Shown here in pieces: positions 1 through 11,639 of a stretch of 64,000 bases of DNA. This stretch comes from Diadema setosum (taxonomy: Eukaryota > Echinodermata > Echinoidea > Diadematoida > Diadematidae). The position numbers and the translations under genes were made by a program. Every line of letters starts with the position of its first letter. The stretch's first letter is position 1. Below the pieces are notes generated by a model. That model was not told the DNA's origin and ran no database searches. It saw nothing but the letters and a program-made list of their open reading frames with translations. The stretch lies in assembly GCA_033980235.1 (NCBI GenBank), contig CM067067.1:26682451-26746450 (forward strand), in the 5' to 3' direction.

Positions 1-2339
1 CCATACACTGTACAATACTGACTTTTAATTTCGAGAGAGCATGGCATGTTCTAAGCGGGGCAAACAAGTCATTTTTTTTAATGTTTTGTCGTTTAACAAA
101 TCAACATTGCTTCCCTAACGCATTTCATTCCGGTCAACAGGGAATAGAGTAAGCTGCACCTCACTCTAGCCGAGAAAGACAAGAGAGAGAAAAACGAAAA
201 CAAAACAAAACAAAATCACAAACATTCACTGTTCCAAACATATCCGAGCCCAGTGTGCATGTTCTTTTGCCGTTTACGGATGATGGGGAGGGAAGGTTGG
301 GGAGATTTTTTAACCCTCTCTTGACCACCGCCGTAAATTGTCATTGATATTACATACGGGAAGGTTGCCAATGATACCGACAGGCTTATGAGGCTTGTGA
401 TATACTAAAACCCTGCAGGAGCAAAGCTCTTGGCGAGGCTCCTGTATAGTCACTCGTATGCCAAGTGCGCCTGTCGATCTCATTGTTCACATGATAACTA
501 TGGGTAAACCTTTGAATTCCTTGGCGTCTTCACTTTGCGCTTGGAGCTTTTTCTACAGGAAAGAAAAGGAGATGTTTTGATCGACTGGTCAAATATCTGT
601 GGACCAAAAACAGCGGATTACACTCACCATGAGAGCGGGAATGGAGTGCGCTAGTGTGGTGGCTTAATTGGCCTGATTTGTTGACAGTATGTGAAGCAGG
701 ACATGGTGAACAAAGAAAATGACATGATGGGCAAACAAAGAAATGTGCATGCGTGTTTGTGAGACGGAGGGGGGGGGGGGGGGTAGTCGGGTCTTGCGAA
801 CCCCGCCGTGAGATATTAGTAGAGTTTGATATCTGGTTTGGTATTCTGGGTACTGGAATGATGTTACCTTTCGTATCTTGATAAATCGATAGATTGATAA
901 TTTCTGAGAGAGATATAATAGGCAAGAACAATCTTAAAGAATCTGCCCGATGCCATCAGCATACCCAAACTCTGGCCTTCTTTTCGTGTCTGTGCACGAA
1001 GCTATTTCGATGAAATAAATCGTGAAGCATTTCAGGTAGGTGATTGCAGTTGTAATAAAACATGAACGGGCCAAGTTGAAATTGATACAAATTTATTTAT
1101 TTTCAAAATTTTATGTTCAGAAAACAAAGCATCAGTATGTGCTCGGATATGGACGTTATAAAACAAATCTAAGCGCCATCTTTTGCAATGAAAGGAGTTT
1201 GTCTTCTAAGGTCTGATGTGTATTGTCCCTCACAAGAATTCCATAATTTAGATACGGTGACAAAAAAAAAAAAAAAATCTCTAATCAATCTTATCATAGC
1301 GAACTTTTCGTTAATTCTGATCGGCTCTTGATAAGTCATCATATGATTTTTTTTTCTCCCACCAAAAAAGGATCGCACCTTCATTTAGTATCGGTACATC
1401 ATTAACTTTGTCTTTGTGTTCATTTTTTTTTTTTTAATTGATTGGCCGCATTTTTTTTTTTGGGGGGGGGGGGGGGGGTTGGGGGTGAGGTGGGGGGGTC
1501 CGGTACAATGCATATTGTTATCTTTTGCATAATAGAAAGATAATGTTATTCAAACACATATTGCCCAGCACATTGTTCTGTGATTCCACGTGACAAATCT
1601 ATTCGCTGAACAACTAGGAAACCAATATTCATCCTTATGATGCAAATAGTCTTGCTGCAAACTATGTAGTAGAATTTAAAGAGAGAAACGACGTTATGGG
1701 CTATGGCTCCCGTAAACGTGTCATTTGCTCACTGGTTTCGGTTTACGTCAAGATACTTCAGAACCGTCATACCGTCAAAATAGTGGTAATGCGCCCCCAC
1801 TTACATTTCTCTAACATCTGTTGTGTTTCGGTATTGCTGACGGATATCATCAAAATGAAGACTAGAGCCTAGATGTCATATAACATGCGTAGCTCATATG
1901 GTTGTATTTGCAATGTGATCTCTATACAGCCTGCAAAAGAGTATTCGTCAGTGATTAGTGTGCTGGCTTGGCTTGTTGTAAATGCGATTCACCCTGTATC
2001 CGTGCCCTGTTTTAATCTTGTTCGAATTGTTGTAGTACAAGTTCAGCAATTACGTGTTCGCATGAGCAATGTTTAAAGGATGTTGCGTAAAAGAAATTTG
2101 CTGATAGATATAATACACGTCTATTTCAACTTACATTTTGAATACATCCCGAAATTACCGGCACAGTGCCTAATAATAAAAAAAAAGGATAAAAAAAAGA
2201 AAAGAAAAGAAAAAGGGCAATCAAAGAGATGTCAGCAACTAACGTCCAGTTTCACTTTTGACCATCACTCTTTCTAAAATGTTTGATCTCTTTTGATCGA
2301 AATAAGTTTATAAGTGAATGTAGTAACATCTTGCGTGAT
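1..2339. other. No gene recognised; homopolymer-rich
   Basis: I see no coding exon, RNA gene or terminal-repeat element here. The stretch holds a poly-G run at 769-783, an A run near 1262-1277 and a T run joined directly to a G run at 1451-1478. The open frames are short and resemble no family I know. Confidence 0.5.
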
Positions 2340-2720
2340 TCCCAGTTGGATTTTTCCTGCTCTCATTGACACAGTAGATCATGCTATTGATGACTTGTCA
2401 CATATTGTTGTTTATTCCTCGACCTGTCCAAGGCCTTTGACACCATCAACCATGTAGTGCTGAACATACTGCAGCACTTTGTGATACGTACAAAGGCCCT
2501 AGACCGAGTCAAGGGCTATTTGACTGATATAACACAATGTGATAGTATTAATGGCTTCAATTCTACTTTGAACACATTATTTTGCGGAGTTCCTCAAGCT
2601 TTCTCTAGGGTCTGCTTTTTTTGTTTGTTCTTTACATATTAATGATTTCAAGAATTCATCAAACATTTTATTTTTCTTGTTTGCCGAGGACTCCTACAAT
2701 ATCTCTTCGCATCGTATACA
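2340..2720 (+). pseudogene. Decayed reverse transcriptase fragment, CR1/L2-like
   Basis: This is a short relic of a non-LTR retrotransposon reverse transcriptase. Read across frameshifts it gives a DHAIDDLSH-like segment, then DLSKAFDTINHVVL (the conserved block around the first catalytic aspartate), then LFCGVPQ (the GVPQG block), then a LHINDF segment and FAEDSYNI. The last is a mutated form of the FADDT catalytic box, with Asp changed to Glu. At least two frameshifts separate the blocks, and neither the endonuclease nor the N-terminal RT region is present, so it cannot be active. The block order and spacing match CR1/L2/jockey-type RTs. A related but better preserved copy lies at 41.8-44.6 kb. 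The family is well supported; the exact clade is not. Confidence 0.75.
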
Positions 2721-2797
2721 CGACCGCCTTTCTAGTTATAGTGTGTGTAGAGGGGATATTCTCCCAAAACTTAAATAAACTGTAAATTTAAAAAAAA

Positions 2798-3303
2798 AAA
2801 CATTACCTGCAAAACGTTCAAAAAAAAAAAATCGGATAACAAATAAGGAAGATATGACATTTTGAAATTTCACATTTTTTTTGAAAAGCATTTCTTGACC
2901 AGTCCTTATGAATATCTAGAAGGACGAGTTGATGATGTCATGCCCTCACAATTTTTGTTATGAAATTCAGAAAAAAAAAAAGTTATTTTAAGCTTATACA
3001 GGTAAAAGCATATTCCCATGCCAGAGTATATCAGAGGTAACATTTGTTCTTTTTATCTTGGTTGGTTTTAAGGCAAATTTTATATTTATACAGCTGAAGT
3101 ATGATATTTTTGTCAATTCTGTACATTAAATGAATAAGAAATTGTGAGAGCATGACATCATCAACTTGCTGATTTGTATATTCATAACGACTGGTCAAGA
3201 AGTGTTCTCTGAAAAATTTGAAATTTCAGATTGTCATGACTTCCTTATTTCTTATGCGATTTTGATCGTTTTTGCACTGTTATGCATGCAGGTAATTTTT
3301 GCT
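2798..3303. mobile_element. Fold-back MITE, ~0.5 kb
   Basis: The left half read forward matches the right half read as reverse complement. ATTACCTGC near 2802 is answered by GCAGGTAAT near 3288, and inner blocks with TTGACCAGT, TATGAATAT and GATGATGTCATG recur in both arms. There is no coding capacity. The inner blocks are shared with the elements at 39.6 and 47.5 kb, so the three appear to be diverged members of one fold-back superfamily. I found no convincing target duplication. Confidence 0.75.
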
Positions 3304-5255
3304 TCCTCTTTCTTATGAAATTAATAAAATTTCTAAGTGGATTTCTTCTTCAAGTCAGTTTAAATATGGATTCAACAAACGAATTGTCTTTCAATGGTAA
3401 ACAAAATCAATACCATGTTATGTAGGAATTCTGTCAAAAGCTATAACCTATAGATATGAATAATAAACCTTTAACACAAGTGGAATCATTAAAATTCCAA
3501 AGTCTTTGTATCAACCATAACTCAGCTTTGACAATTCATGTAGTTTACTTATGTAAGTCACTTTAATTAATACTGGAATTAAAAAAAATCAACAATTTTA
3601 TTTTCTTATTTTCATTATCATTGCCATTATCATATTTTCATTTTTGTATTTCCATTAGTATGTTTAGTTACCTCTCGTCTCGGAGACAGGCATTTCATTC
3701 ACCTGTCCTACATACTTTAAATGGGTTTGATAACGTCTGTAAATGCATGGTATATATTTGATTTCGCTATATAGGCTGGACAAGTCTCGGACATGCACGT
3801 GAAGTTTTCATTAGTTAATGATATATGCTTTCAACCTGTTCTCATAGTTTGAATTCTTTACGAACATGACTTATTTTCACATATACAGTTGTATTATCAT
3901 TTCTTCTTTAGTTTCGCCTTCTCTTTCTCATTGTATTCTGTCTGCCCTTTCTTCTTTGCATTTTTCCTATATAATTCATGGTTTATCAAAACCGTGACAT
4001 GCAGCAGTGAAATTGCTGAATTGCTAACAATGATTGTACATAAAAACTCTCATTAACATACAAATATAACATAATATACCGACATACACATATAACTTTA
4101 TTAGTAAAAAAACAAACAAAGAAACAAAACCCAGGATAATAACAATTGACTAAAAAAAAAGAGTATCTTTATATATATATTATATGACCTATATAGATAT
4201 CAATGTGTGATTGGTCAAAATGCAGTCACGTGACCATTGTCACAAGGATGAGAAGCGTTATATTTTCATAACATGACGTAAATTACGTACAAACATGGAA
4301 TATAACAGCGACTACGTTAAACAAATGCGTTATATCAGGAGGGGTGACGTCATCAAAAAACAATTGTTATGATGCGCGCAACATACACAGAGACGCTTTG
4401 CACACACACGAATGCAATCGCCGTGACCACAGTACACAGCTAGCAGCACACTACTGTAAAGCGTTAGCGGTAGACAACACTTCATGCACAGCATACACGA
4501 AGCGAGAATTGCGAAATTGCAACAGATTTGTTTTTGTCAAACTGTTAGCAGTTTTGTAACTGGTATGGCAGCTTGAGAAAGAAACAAACTGGTGAATGTG
4601 TTGGAAGCTATACCTGGTAGAGCCTACTACTCCCGTTAATGTTAGACAGTCGTGACAGGGCCAGAAGGCAAAGGATTTCCCAGTATTATTATCACCGCCT
4701 GAACTGAGTAGGCCTAAGTTTCTTTGACACCGGTAGTTCTATGCTACTAGCGCTGGACCTGGACCAGGGCCGTAGTCTACAGTTCATGTACCAGTGACTG
4801 CAGATAGAAGAGATTAGGCCCTAGACTACATTGTTAGAAAGTTCACATTCTCATCATACATCGCCACAAACACTTACCTCAACAAACTTGCTTTAGACCA
4901 ACAGCAGCAGTTACGGTAGTCTTCTACAATTTTTTTTAAAATAATTTTACAACTGTCATTAAAAAATCAGCACGTTACCGCTACGTAAATAGGCCCTCGC
5001 TTCAGGCCTACGTATGATTGAATAGCGACTGTTCTAGGAATGCTCCTGCACGGCTATATGCCACGGAAGAACGAATTAGGGCCTACCGATAGTAGGGCCT
5101 ACGCGAAAGCCATCATGGCTCGGTTTGGCTCGATTGAATACCACTAACACTGTGCCGAGCGTTGTAACGCGCGTTCATGAATTTGACTGTGGGTTTGAAA
5201 ACGGAGAAGTCGTGTTGCTCTAGTTATACAGCAGTTTATTTCTTGTACTGTAGGT
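3304..5255. other. Unassigned intergenic DNA
   Basis: No exon recognised. The 4.2-4.4 kb part contains several GTTATAT/TATAAC motifs, a TCACGTGA core at 4227-4233 and a perfect TGACGTCA at 4345-4352. 4.6-5.2 kb is less AT-rich than its surroundings, with several AGGCCT/GGGCCTA words, and could be a decayed repeat or an unexpressed promoter region. No open frame supports a gene. Confidence 0.4.
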
Positions 5256-5470
5256 CATATAATATAACAGATATTGACTTTTTTCCTTCGGTAGGAATAT
5301 AACATTTCATTTCCCTTGGGAAGTTATATTTTTGTCTCGAAATACTATATTTTTCCTCAGCGCTACGCGCTTCGGAAAAATATAATAATCCTCGACAAAA
5401 ATATAACTTCCCGCGAGGATCTCAAATGTTATATTCCACCTCTGATAAGTCAATATCTGTATAATATATG
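5256..5470. mobile_element. Fold-back MITE, ~215 bp
   Basis: The two halves are mutual reverse complements, centred on a GCGCTACGCGC core near 5360-5371. The left arm holds AACAGATATTGACTT, GGAATATAACATTT and GGGAAGTTATATTTTTGTC. The right arm holds the complements in reverse order, ending with AAGTCAATATCTGT. It has no coding capacity and abuts the tRNA-like head at 5.5 kb. Confidence 0.8.
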
Positions 5471-5496
5471 GTGAAAACTTTAAGCAAAGAAAATGG

Positions 5497-5570
5497 GTTT
5501 TCATCGGTATTCGAACCCGAGACTTCCGGATTACTAGACCGGTGCTCTACCAACTGAGCTGTTGAATGCC
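5497..5570 (-). tRNA. tRNA-Thr(AGT)-like sequence, probably a SINE head or tRNA pseudogene
   Basis: On the minus strand the sequence has a D-arm/A box (CAGCTCAGTTGGTAGAGC), an anticodon stem CCGG/CCGG with seven-base loop CTAGTAA (anticodon AGT at 5535-5533, which would read threonine), and a T arm with GGTTCGAATACC (B-box-like). The acceptor stem pairs poorly: only the outer two and the inner pairs match. The T stem has one mismatch and there is one T-T at the base of the anticodon loop. This looks like a decayed gene or, more likely, the promoter head of a tRNA-derived SINE. The sequence just beyond its 3' end is repeated, in inverted form, in the palindrome at 5772-5906, which favours the SINE reading. 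A functional tRNA is not excluded. Confidence 0.5.
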
Positions 5571-5771
5571 CTAGTTCGGTGTTCCTCCCAAACCCTTAAT
5601 TCTCTTTGCTCGTGTGGTCAGAAGCTATTATAGTGTGTGTATGTGTGCCACACACACACAAACATTAACCTGACATAAACCCAAAGGATGTAAATCAACT
5701 TTGGAATAAATGCGAGGGATCACCGAAGCGATGCAGCTTTTTATTTTTGTTTGTGTGTAATATAATAAATT

Positions 5772-5905
5772 GAAACAAAGAGATGAAAAACTGACCAGCA
5801 ACAAATAATAAATAGTGAAAACTTTGAGCAAAGAAACCCATTTTCTTTGCTCAAAGTTTTCACTATTTATTATTTGTTTCTGGTCAGTTTTTCCTCTCTT
5901 TGTTT

Positions 5906-5906
<1 letters not shown>
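5772..5906. repeat. Near-perfect 135-bp palindrome
   Basis: Arms 5772-5836 and 5842-5906 are each 65 bp, with two mismatches by eye, around a 5-bp centre (CCCAT). The inner part of each arm (GCAAAGAAA and the adjoining GTGAAAACTTTGA) matches the sequence beside the tRNA-like head at 5471-5500. It looks like an inverted duplication of a SINE tail. A (TA)n run follows directly. Confidence 0.9.

Positions 5907-5908
<2 letters not shown>

Positions 5909-5951
<43 letters not shown>
5909..5951. repeat. (TA)n microsatellite
   Basis: Uninterrupted TA dinucleotide run immediately after the 135-bp palindrome. Confidence 0.95.
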
Positions 5952-5954
<3 letters not shown>

Positions 5955-7261
5955 TATTTAACCTGCAGCGGGTGAACTATTAAAAAATGGTTAGCAGGAA
6001 GTACAAATAAATCTAATAACTAAAGGATATATTACATGTGAAAATTGGTCACTATGAAATATCTTGATATTGCACCCATGGCCGTTACAATTATTCATGA
6101 GAATAAAGTGACAACATCGGTAAATTAAGTCATGAATGGGTGTGTTAAAAAATGTTGAGTATTTATGTGTCCAAACTCCAATGCAAAGACGTATATTCGC
6201 ACAATGTTCATTTTCTCTCCTTGAACCCACAATTACAATCTCATTTTGTGGTTCCTTCATATTTAAAATCTTGCTAGGATAAATCTCTTGTATATAGCTA
6301 CACACACTTTCTAGTTAAAATCTATTTTACGTTGTGCTTTTGGATTTGGTTTGTTTCATACTTTTTATGTTACTGTAAAGCGGAACATGTCAATAAATGT
6401 GCTTGAACTGTCCACTAAGCCTTTAGTTTAAGACTGGCGCAGTTTTATTAGTTACGTAAAAACAAAATCAAATCAATATGCATCAAAGTGTAAACCTACA
6501 CAACTTCGCGTTAAAGTACTAATAAATGAACTTACAGAACACCCTATGATTACGTCATAACGGTCGACAACGTCGAAAAGATAAGTTGAAATGTACTGGA
6601 GTCGGTTGAATAGAAACTTATGAAAAGTGAAATAATGAGCTGATCAGAAGGACACAAATCTATAAAATAAGCTGTAAACGAGGGTATCTACCTTTAAGCT
6701 TTTCGAAGAAAAAGAAGACGCATAGGATGATCGAGGTTTTTAAGATGCTCAAAGGTGCAGTTTACTTTAATAATGGACGCTTGAGAACCATCCGTGATTA
6801 CAGTCTGTTATTCATTTTTGTGCAATGCATTGATCTGCATTACTTATATATAGTCTATGAAATTTTATGTTCTCTATTCTCATGCATTTTTATGTATCTG
6901 ATATTTGATTATGTATTTGATGTGTTAATTCATATACAACAGTACTGGAACTTATTTTGAAGTAAGATCAATTCAATTTGTTTAAACGGTTTATCTATAC
7001 AACATACTCATGTTTTAGTGAAACAATGGATAGTTTAGTGTTGTCAAAAAAAATTGTTCCATCTCCTCTGCTTCATCAAATATTACAACACTCGAAACTG
7101 GATCACTGTTGTAATGTGAAGGAGAGTGATCACGACAGAACTCATCGTATTCAACCGACAAAAACCGGAACAGAGAAAGCCGATCAGTGCACGATCACCG
7201 TCCGATAGTCAAGTTTGCGAGATACAACGTTTCCCAGAGAGTACCACTAAGACAATAAATT
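5952..7261. other. Unassigned AT-rich DNA
   Basis: No exon, RNA gene or paired terminal repeats recognised. Open frames on both strands are short and show no family features. Confidence 0.45.
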
Positions 7262-7675
7262 GATCGGTTACATTTCGGTATTCCGAAGGTTCATTATTCT
7301 GAAGGTTCGTTATGTGACCCATCTTCTTTTCATTTTCGGATTTAACCGGAATGAAAATAGGTTCGTTATTCCGAAGGTTTTTTTTTATCCAAAAATGAAA
7401 TAAGGTTCGTGAGTCCGAAGGTTCGTTAGTACGCATTTCCCCCCCCCCCCCTTTTTTTTTTCTGATTAACAAATCTTATTCCATTTCGGAGTTACGAACC
7501 TTCGGAATAACAAGCCTTCTGAATAACGCCACAAATATTTGCATTAACAAACCTTTTTTTTTTTGTCTTCGGATTAACGACCATCTATGTATGGGGAATT
7601 TGTGTGTTTCAGAATAACGAACCCTTGGTATAACGAATATCATTTCATTTTCGAATTAACGAACCTTTAGAATGA
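7262..7675. mobile_element. Fold-back repeat built of CGAAGGTTCGTTA motifs
   Basis: The left half repeats TTCCGAAGGTTCGTTA-like words. The right half carries the complement (TAACGAACCTTCGGAA), so the whole can fold on itself. Related copies lie at 32692-32895 and 33425-33480. The minus-strand open frame inside (7209-7472) is a by-product of the repeat. Confidence 0.7.
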
Positions 7676-10110
7676 TATTTATCTGAAGAAATGAGCAAGA
7701 ATTACACCCGTACACAAAGGTGGAGATTCAGCTTATATGAAGAATTACAGACCGATGTCAGTCGTATTTGTCTAATCAAAAGTGCTTAAAAAATTATTTC
7801 TTTTTCAGTAGGATTGTGGTGTTTATGTAATTTAATTGAAATTAATTTACTTTGTTTTTAAAGACGCGGATTCAGTCTCTTTAGATTTAATGTCACACAA
7901 ATAAGCTTCCCTTGAAAATGATGGTGTATCATAGTTTCGCTGAAAGTGTGAAAGAGTGGTTCCGCCACGATTTAAGTTTTTAGAAAACAGCTTACCACAG
8001 TGAACCAGTCAGTTCCTTTGTTTAGAGTGCTCTGTGTCCGGGGAGGAAGCATCTTAGACACTCTCTTATGCTTTTGTTTTGAGTGATCTGTCCAAAGTAA
8101 CTATTGTTCCGTTTCACTTATATGCGTAGATGACACCTGCCTTTTAGTTTTGGTAAAAAAGCCCTCAAGATTTTTAAGCAGGTCCTGACAAAGATCTCAC
8201 TTAATGGCACAATGGTTTTCGCACAATCACTTCACTTTCAAACTAAAAGTTGTAATTACATGGTAATTACAAACGTAAACTGGAAGTGTATGTGTCACCC
8301 CTAATTTGCGTTATCATGATACCATTAAAAAAAAAAATATTCAGCCCCATATAATAGGATGACTTACTTTCTGAAAAAAACAGACAATGTTTTTCAGGAT
8401 AAAACACACACAAGTTATGACCAGAGGAAATCAGAGCAATAAGTTCCATCAAAAATTAACGTCTCAAGCAATTTCACATATCTCATTTAAAAGTTATTGA
8501 GCTTTAGCCAGTTTCTTTTTTTAATGTTGTGTGTCATATGCCATGATAGTAGATTACGTTGCATTTTTCTACTTTTTTTTTCTTTTTGTATGTCAAACTT
8601 TCATATTGTATTTGCTTGTGCTACTATGTTTATTACTTATCTCATAATTTCGCTGAAAACTCAGTTCAACACAAAATTGGCTACCAGACTATCGGCAAAA
8701 ATAAACATTAAAAAACATGAACAGCCCTACAAAGAACCAGCCACATCGAACAGACCAACAAATCTTGTAGGATATATCGTTTTGATCATCGCAAATATTG
8801 TGATCTGGATCTTAATTCCCTCAGGGAGAATTAGAGAATACAGCTTGACCTTTTCTATTTCTGAAACTAAGGATTTAACTTTGGTTCAGAAATAAACTAT
8901 TTTCGTTCCATATCGTTTAGATGCTACAACTGATAAATTAATATTGCCTCGAGTATCACATAATTCATTATTGAATCATAGTCCTTCAATCTTTAGTTTG
9001 AAAACAAACATTATCGTTTTCAAGTAACCAAGAAGTTCACTTAACACATGTTCATATAACAGATTAGTGTCGGCAACCATCGTCATTAAAAGGGCATATG
9101 CCGACTGCCGTAAAATAATGGATAATCAGGTTACGTATTATATATGTATATAACATATCGTATATTTTTACCTGCATTCCAAAATAAAGTTTTGTAGATA
9201 AATGAGAAAGAAAACGCCAAGTTTACGCTGTTAATCAGAGAGTCATTTAACTTGCGCTCCATAGCCATGCAGTTAAGATGTTTGGTGTATTGCATTGTGC
9301 ATGCATGTTATTGAATTGTGTTAACCATTCTTCTTTAAAAATCCGTCAATTCCTGCAAATGGCAATATCATCATTATCATTATCATTGCTCTCGTCATTA
9401 AAAGAGCATATAGCATCACACACAAAAAACTACATAATTTGCCCCCTTTATTATATAGGTATTCTATGGTGTACAATGCAGAATATCTACGGATTTCATG
9501 TACCATTGAGCTTCTACCGTAGTAGCTCCATGAATGCACTAAGATGGGCTGCCTTTAATAGTTATGATCCCTGCGTTATAACTAGCTCTACAACATCGCA
9601 AGGGATGACAGCCTCCTGCGACGTTTACCAGAGATAATGCCTTGAGAGACAATGTGCTAACAGAACAATCAAAGCGTGCCTGTTGAGCAGGACGATATGA
9701 ACTTTTTGGGGGAAATCCCAGTTTGAAGGACAGGTATCAGCACACAGGTATTTAAAGTTTTCATCCGCCCACGCCTCAACTTGGCACCATCCGTAGAGTC
9801 GTTACCCAATCATGCGCTTGATTGCCATTCCGTGTCCTGTACACTAAGACCGAGAAATACGCAATGTGACATACTCAGTATAAGAGAGGAGTTCAACGCT
9901 TAAAGAAAAAAAAAAGTATGTTAAAGTATGACATGTGTCCTCTTCTCTCAAGATAATCATGACCTAACACAACCGATCTTCTAAGTTACGACGCCACTAT
10001 TGCCATTTTTTTTCTAACGGTGAGCAACCGACTTTGAGATTTAACTACAATACGCGATCATAACGTGTTTATGCTGAGCTCTAGTATGATTCTTAAACAT
10101 TCACTCTAAA
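7676..10110. other. Mostly unassigned DNA
   Basis: No confident gene. One ATG-initiated open frame with hydrophobic segments is described separately at 8524-8895. Open frames in 9278-9637 on both strands look like chance. Confidence 0.4.
8524..8895 (+). other. Unrecognised ORF with two hydrophobic segments
   Basis: From the first ATG this frame encodes about 123 residues ending at TAA. Residues ~5-55 are hydrophobic (LFFSFCMSNFHIVFA, then MFITYLIISL). A basic polar stretch follows (KINIKKHEQPYKEP), then a second clear membrane-type segment, VGYIVLIIANIVIWILI. The pattern of membrane segment, basic loop, membrane segment vaguely recalls helices 5 and 6 of a rhodopsin-like receptor, but none of the diagnostic receptor motifs (DRY, NPxxY, CWxP) is present. 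I see no splice sites or upstream exons. It could equally be a chance ORF in T-rich DNA. I do not assign a function. Confidence 0.15.
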
Positions 10111-10325
10111 AACATGCGGGTCAGAACTGACCCGGAAAGGGTCCTTTGGGGTCACACCCCGTTCCGGGTCAGAAATGACTAGGAATGGGGTCAGATATGA
10201 CCCCATTCAGAGTCATGAATTGGGTTAGGGTGACCCCATTCCGGGTCTTCATGACCAATTCCTAGTCATTTTTGACCCGGAACGATGCATGACCCAAGCG
10301 GACCCTATTTCTATGTTGAACGCCT
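10111..10325. mobile_element. Fold-back MITE rich in GGGTCA/TGACCC
   Basis: The left arm (GGGTCAGAACTGACCCGG, then GTTCCGGGTCAGAAATGACT) is mirrored by the right arm, whose complement reads GTTCCGGGTCAAAAATGACT. Shorter GGGTCA/TGACCC pairs nest inside. There is no coding capacity. It lies directly upstream of the broken retrotransposon that starts near 10.43 kb; the T run at 10331-10346 separates them. Confidence 0.8.
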
Positions 10326-10442
10326 AGTGGTTTTTTTTTTTTTTTTCTCTGCTGTTGGCAGCTTTTCTGGTGAATTATGTCATAATTGAGCTGGATTTTT
10401 GATCAACATGTTGACCAACCCTAACGGAAGGACCACTTTGAC

Positions 10443-10985
10443 GGATACGGTGGTGTTCTCACAACGCTCAAAGAGGACATCATCTTTGAACTGCTGCCTC
10501 TTGATCTAGATATAGAAGCTTTCATCATCCAAGTTAGCCTTTCTAGGAAGGCCTTCCTTATTGTTGGGTCTTGTACAGACTTCCTGTAGCACCCGTAAAT
10601 CCATGGAGGACTTCTGCCAGTCCGTAGATCTTCACCGACTATACCGCGACTCCGTCTGCTGCATCAGAGGGGACCTGAATCTATCTGCCATTGACTGGGA
10701 AATACAGACGTCATCAGGTAGTGAGAATCATATGCAAGTGAAGCAAAGGTTCCTAACGATGGTTCAGGACTGTGATCTTCTGCAGATGGTGTCCTTTCCT
10801 ACTAGGCAGAACAACTGTCTTGATCTGTTCGTGACAAATAGACCCACTCTTCTTAGCAGATGTGTTCCACCTTGTGCTGGTGGGTGGAATCCTCAGTTGC
10901 AGCAAGGTTCTAGAGAATGGAGTCATAACCGTCTTATTTCCTTATTTGCTCGATGTTCGAAGCCGCCGCTCAAAAGTAATTGAAG
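10443..10985 (+). pseudogene. Retrotransposon endonuclease domain fragment (CR1/jockey type)
   Basis: This is part of an apurinic-type endonuclease of a non-LTR retrotransposon, the enzyme that nicks target DNA to prime reverse transcription. The first block (from 10443) reads GYGGVLTTLKEDI and runs through SLSRKAFLIVGSC until a stop near 10585. The next block, in a shifted frame, contains CIRGDLNLSAIDWE (the conserved GDFN motif with the catalytic Asp), then LLQMVSFPTRQNNCLDLFVTN, the usual family landmark before the final catalytic region. The SDH-type end is degraded. The N-terminal part of the domain is missing and the frame is broken by indels and stops. The matching reverse transcriptase follows from 11.64 kb on the same strand after a ~650-bp interruption. 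Confidence 0.8.
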
Positions 10986-11639
10986 CATGTGCCAAACAGG
11001 ATCTGCCGCGCAGATACGAAGACAATTGATTCGTGTCTCATTGCATAGTCACCAGCCACTTTCAAAGGAAGACATGTCTTTGTTGTGGTCATTACTTTTC
11101 GCTATCCCTTCTTATAAAAGGTAGGTGGTACAGACACGAGGATGCACGAATAGAAATTGAGCAAAAAATGCTGACATAAAGATGAAAATTACTCGACTGG
11201 GCATACCCAGGCACTTAATATCTATCAATAAAGAATTATACTTGAAGATTATTCCATATTAGTTTCATTTGTGGAAATTAAGCGGAAAAGTGATAAAACC
11301 AGCTTTCCGGGATGGAACAGTTTTAAACATTTTCACATGATAGAGCTCCGATTTACACTTTTGCACAAATTTCTGGACGGTATTGACTTTTGTTTTACAT
11401 GCTTTATCATTAAGTGAAATTTCATTTCATTTAATTAATAAATAAGCAAAGTATGGCCAGCATTATGATAACGTTCAAAATGAATCTTCAGATTGCTCAG
11501 CAAGACGGCGGCGTCGAACATCGATCATCAAAGGCACAAGTGCACCTGTGGAATTCTTTTGTACATCAATAGAAATCTGACAATAACTGTTTGAATAATT
11601 ACAGCCAGTTGGAACTCCATTTTTAAAACCTCCTTGGTT
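10986..11639. other. Interruption between endonuclease and RT parts
   Basis: The retrotransposon frame fades after about 11020 and resumes near 11640. The AT-rich DNA between shows no family similarity I can name. It may be a further insertion or simply decayed linker. Confidence 0.4.

Noticed and set aside
4345..4352. TGACGTCA (CRE-like) sites, also at 13123-13130 and 35523-35530
   Set aside because: An 8-bp palindrome is weak evidence alone, one copy lies inside a dead retrotransposon, and no promoter context is visible.
7209..7472. Minus-strand 87-codon open frame
   Set aside because: It is the translation of the CGAAGGTTCGTTA repeat and a poly-C run.
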